Positions 4,968-7,286 of a DNA stretch of 7,286 nt are shown one piece after another. The position numbers and the translations under genes were made by a program. Below the pieces are notes generated by a model. The model saw nothing but the letters and a program-made list of their open reading frames with translations, was not told the origin of the DNA and made no database searches. Location of the stretch: the NCBI GenBank assembly GCA_937875885.1, contig CALEIO010000021.1, positions 1-7,286 of the forward strand. The letters are read 5' to 3'. The DNA is from an uncultured Clostridia bacterium. GTDB taxonomy: Bacteria > Bacillota > Clostridia > Oscillospirales > Acutalibacteraceae. Position 1 is the stretch's first letter. Every line of letters starts with the position of its first letter.

Positions 4968-7286
4968 TTAAAAGCTCAAAGGCTTCAAATCTATGTATAC
5001 CGTTACATCCTGATATTTTTTATCCTTGCCGAATTCTTTGAGAAGGTCAGACATAAGAGCGCGGAGCTTCTCGCAGTTTCGGCTTTTTACTATAATTTTA
5101 TATCTGTATTTGTTATTAACCTTTGAGACAAGTGCCGCAGAAGGACCTAAAGCGCGAATGGGTAAATCCTTAAACTCCTGTGTACACTTTGCCTTGAGTT
5201 TCTCTATAAACTCATTGGAACAAGAAATTGTCTTAGCTTTGTTTTCGCCAAGGAAGCCTATGAGCAGAATATCGGAAAAAGGCGGATAAGTCAGACCATA
5301 TCTTATATCTATCTCATCAGAATAGAACGCATCATAATCCTGTCTGGAAGAAAGGTCTATGATGGGATTTTCCGGAGTATAGGTCTGAATAATTGCCCTG
5401 CCCTTTTCAGCACCTCTGCCGCTTCTGCCCACAACCTGGGTAAGCATTGAAAATGCTCTCTCAAAGCTTCTGTAATCATCGCTGTACAGCATCTGGTCTG
5501 CAGAAAGAACTCCTACCAAAGTAACATTGGGAAAATCAAGTCCCTTTGCAACCATCTGTGTACCGATCAATATATCATACTCACCTTTAGAAAAAGCAGT
5601 AAGTAGTTTTTCGTGAGAATTCTTCTGCATAACAGAATCTGCATCCATACGCAGAATTCTTGCTGATGGGAACAATTCACTGAGAGTTTCTTCAGCACGC
5701 TGTGTTCCTGCTCCACAAAATTGCAGACTGTTCTCGTGGCAAGTGGGACACTCCTGAGTCACACTCTGGGAATATCCGCAATAATGGCACATAAGTCTGC
5801 CGTTGGCCTGATGATAAGTCAAGGAAATTGAACAGTTGGGACAGGAAAGTGCCTCTTTGCAGCTGCGGCAAACGGCAAATGTATTGTATCCTCTGCGATT
5901 AAGCAAAAGGATGGATTGCTTGTTATTGTTGAGATTTTCCTCGATTGCAGAAAGAAGCGCTGAAGAAATACCAGTTGTGTTTCCACCTGCAAGCTCATCG
6001 TTCATATCTACTGTAAGCACTTCGGGAAGCTGTGCATTGCCAAAACGATTAGGCAGAGTAAACAATGAATATCTGCCTGTTTGTGCATAATAGTAGCTTT
6101 CCACGTCGGGAGTAGCAGAAGACAACAGCAACAGACAATTATTACTGTTGCATCTGAATTTAGCCAGATCTCTTGCGTGAAATCTGGGTTTGTTTTCAGA
6201 TTTATAGGTATGCTCCTGCTCCTCGTCCATAATTATAAGACCGAGGTTATCAAAAGGAGCAAAAACCGCACTTCTTGTACCGACAGCGATTTTTGCATAA
6301 CCTTTCTGCACACGCTTGAACTCATCAAGTCGTTCGCCCACAGAAAGTCCGCTGTGGAAAATTGCAACGTCATCACCAAAAAGACCCTTGAACTTTTTTA
6401 CAAGCTGAGGTGTAAGGGCAATTTCGGGCACCATAACAATAACGCCCTTTCCCTGCTCCACCACAGAGCGGATAAGCTGCAGAAAAACAGCTGTTTTGCC
6501 GGAGCCTGTAACTCCGTAAAGAAGCGCAACACTACCCTTACCGCTCAGGGTCATTTCGTGTAATCCCTCAAAAGCAGTCTGCTGTTCATTATTAAGAATG
6601 GGAAATTCGATTTTCTCGGAAGTTCCGATTTGGGGTGTACGGAACACTTCTGCATCAAAATATTCAGCAAGACCTTTTCTGACAACAGCATCAACTACAG
6701 CCTGGGTTACTCCTGTGTAGTAGCAGACCTCCTTAACGGAAGCTTCACCCGCATCAAAAATAATATCAAGAACAGCCTGCTGTTTGTCTGTAAGTTTACC
6801 TGTGTAATCAGATGCATTTTCTAAAGGACGTATCATTCTGACAGATTTATCTGACATTCGTCTGAATGCATCGTCTGACTTCAAAAGATATCCATCACGA
6901 ACCATTTTCTCCAAAATCTGAAAATCAGAAAGACCGAAAACATTCATAATATTTTCTCGTTTCTGGGGAGAGTTTTGCTTTAGCAGATATTCGTAGATTT
7001 TTGCGAAATCTCCTTGCAGGAAATCTGCATCTGCCTCTGCATTTGCGCTGTAAACGGTAGTGATGTTGTATCCAAGTCCCACCGGGAGCATAGACTTTAC
7101 TGCTTCAAAATATGTGCAGTAATAGTGTCTGTGCATAAAATCAGCCAGATCAAGCATTTCTTTATTAAGGACAGGCTCACTGTCCAGAACAGAAGAAATG
7201 TACTTAAGCCCTGTGCTGTCTGCCGCTTTCACATACATAACCATACCCTGGCGGGTTGTGTTGCCCCTTGCAAAGGGTACACTTAC
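4968..7286 (-). CDS. priA: Primosomal helicase PriA (replication restart), N-terminus beyond window
   Basis: PriA is the 3'-to-5' DNA helicase that recognises abandoned replication forks and loads the replisome. The frame is open to the window edge: upstream of the Met at 7244 it continues with VSVPFARGNTTRQG, matching the N-terminal fork-binding domain (VRVPFG in E. coli), so about 30 residues are missing. Residues counted from that Met: 3'-binding and winged-helix regions (about 1-210), Walker A GVTGSGKT (244-251), PEIALTPQ (273-280), motif II DEEQEHTYK (340-348), LLSSATP (373-379) and RRGYN (450-454). Eight zinc-ligand cysteines follow (459, 462, 468, 471, 486, 489, 499, 502), then GTQMVAKGLDFPNVTLVGV (561-579), QVVGRSGRG (603-611) and a C-terminal domain with LTYPPF (651-656). 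Motif II reads DEEQ where E. coli has DEEH. It is the first gene of the group seen here; its promoter is outside the window. Confidence 0.97.
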   Translation of the reverse strand, partial: VSVPFARGNTTRQGMVMYVKAADSTGLKYISSVLDSEPVLNKEMLDLADFMHRHYYCTYFEAVKSMLPVGLGYNITTVYSANAEADADFLQGDFAKIYEYLLKQNSPQKRENIMNVFGLSDFQILEKMVRDGYLLKSDDAFRRMSDKSVRMIRPLENASDYTGKLTDKQQAVLDIIFDAGEASVKEVCYYTGVTQAVVDAVVRKGLAEYFDAEVFRTPQIGTSEKIEFPILNNEQQTAFEGLHEMTLSGKGSVALLYGVTGSGKTAVFLQLIRSVVEQGKGVIVMVPEIALTPQLVKKFKGLFGDDVAIFHSGLSVGERLDEFKRVQKGYAKIAVGTRSAVFAPFDNLGLIIMDEEQEHTYKSENKPRFHARDLAKFRCNSNNCLLLLSSATPDVESYYYAQTGRYSLFTLPNRFGNAQLPEVLTVDMNDELAGGNTTGISSALLSAIEENLNNNKQSILLLNRRGYNTFAVCRSCKEALSCPNCSISLTYHQANGRLMCHYCGYSQSVTQECPTCHENSLQFCGAGTQRAEETLSELFPSARILRMDADSVMQKNSHEKLLTAFSKGEYDILIGTQMVAKGLDFPNVTLVGVLSADQMLYSDDYRSFERAFSMLTQVVGRSGRGAEKGRAIIQTYTPENPIIDLSSRQDYDAFYSDEIDIRYGLTYPPFSDILLIGFLGENKAKTISCSNEFIEKLKAKCTQEFKDLPIRALGPSAALVSKVNNKYRYKIIVKSRNCEKLRALMSDLLKEFGKDKKYQDVTVYIDLKPLSF

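Noticed and set aside
4141..4971. Long plus-strand open frame (276 codons) antisense to def and the start of fmt
   Set aside because: It lies wholly opposite two genes with all catalytic motifs. Its translation has no recognisable domain, and it lacks a sensible place in the operon. It is a shadow frame.
6081..6563. Plus-strand open frame of 160 codons antisense to priA
   Set aside because: It is antisense to the conserved helicase core of priA, with a composition typical of a reverse-complement shadow and no known motif.
7242..7244. Met codon at 7244 as the true start of PriA
   Set aside because: The upstream frame stays open to the window edge and encodes the conserved VPFARG segment of the PriA N-terminal domain, so the gene is cut by the window.

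Overview
The window holds one minus-strand run of closely packed housekeeping genes, interrupted near its low-coordinate end by DNA of very different composition. Read in the direction of transcription (high to low coordinates), the order is priA (5' end beyond the window), def, fmt, a membrane zinc metallopeptidase of the YugP/Zn_peptidase_2 family, rsmB and rlmN. Gaps are 12 to 32 bases, rsmB and rlmN overlap by four bases (ATGA), and most genes have a clear AGGAGG-type ribosome binding site. This gene order and the strong Shine-Dalgarno sites point to a Clostridia-class Firmicute, probably an Oscillospiraceae/Ruminococcus-like gut organism. The taxonomic call is inference; a hand count gives about 42% GC just inside the host part (721-960).

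Region 690-7286 is the ordinary part. PriA restarts stalled replication forks. Def and Fmt handle the two ends of the formyl-methionine cycle (Fmt formylates initiator tRNA, Def removes the formyl group). RsmB methylates 16S rRNA and RlmN methylates 23S rRNA and tRNA. The shared theme is translation start and ribosome maturation. The membrane peptidase between fmt and rsmB is a familiar passenger in this neighbourhood. The key motifs of all genes from priA to rsmB look intact.

Region 1-690 is different: about 19% GC by hand count (134 of 690). It holds the last third or so of a gene resembling a NERD-domain nuclease with a C-terminal topoisomerase-type zinc ribbon, followed by the first 114 codons of a VanZ-like membrane protein that runs off the window. 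The NERD-like tail is joined in frame to RlmN after about residue 237. The result is a 346-residue chimeric ORF of deceptively normal RlmN length that lacks the RlmN C-terminus, including the second catalytic cysteine. The join is either an assembly misjoin between two organisms or a real recombination or insertion that destroyed rlmN. The sequence alone cannot separate these; the abrupt composition step and the position at one end of the window make a misjoin the simpler reading.

No tRNA, rRNA, CRISPR array, insertion sequence, riboswitch or convincing terminator was seen. There is no gene-free stretch over 300 bases. I found no convincing new multi-gene system; the chimeric junction is the one feature that departs clearly from expectation.
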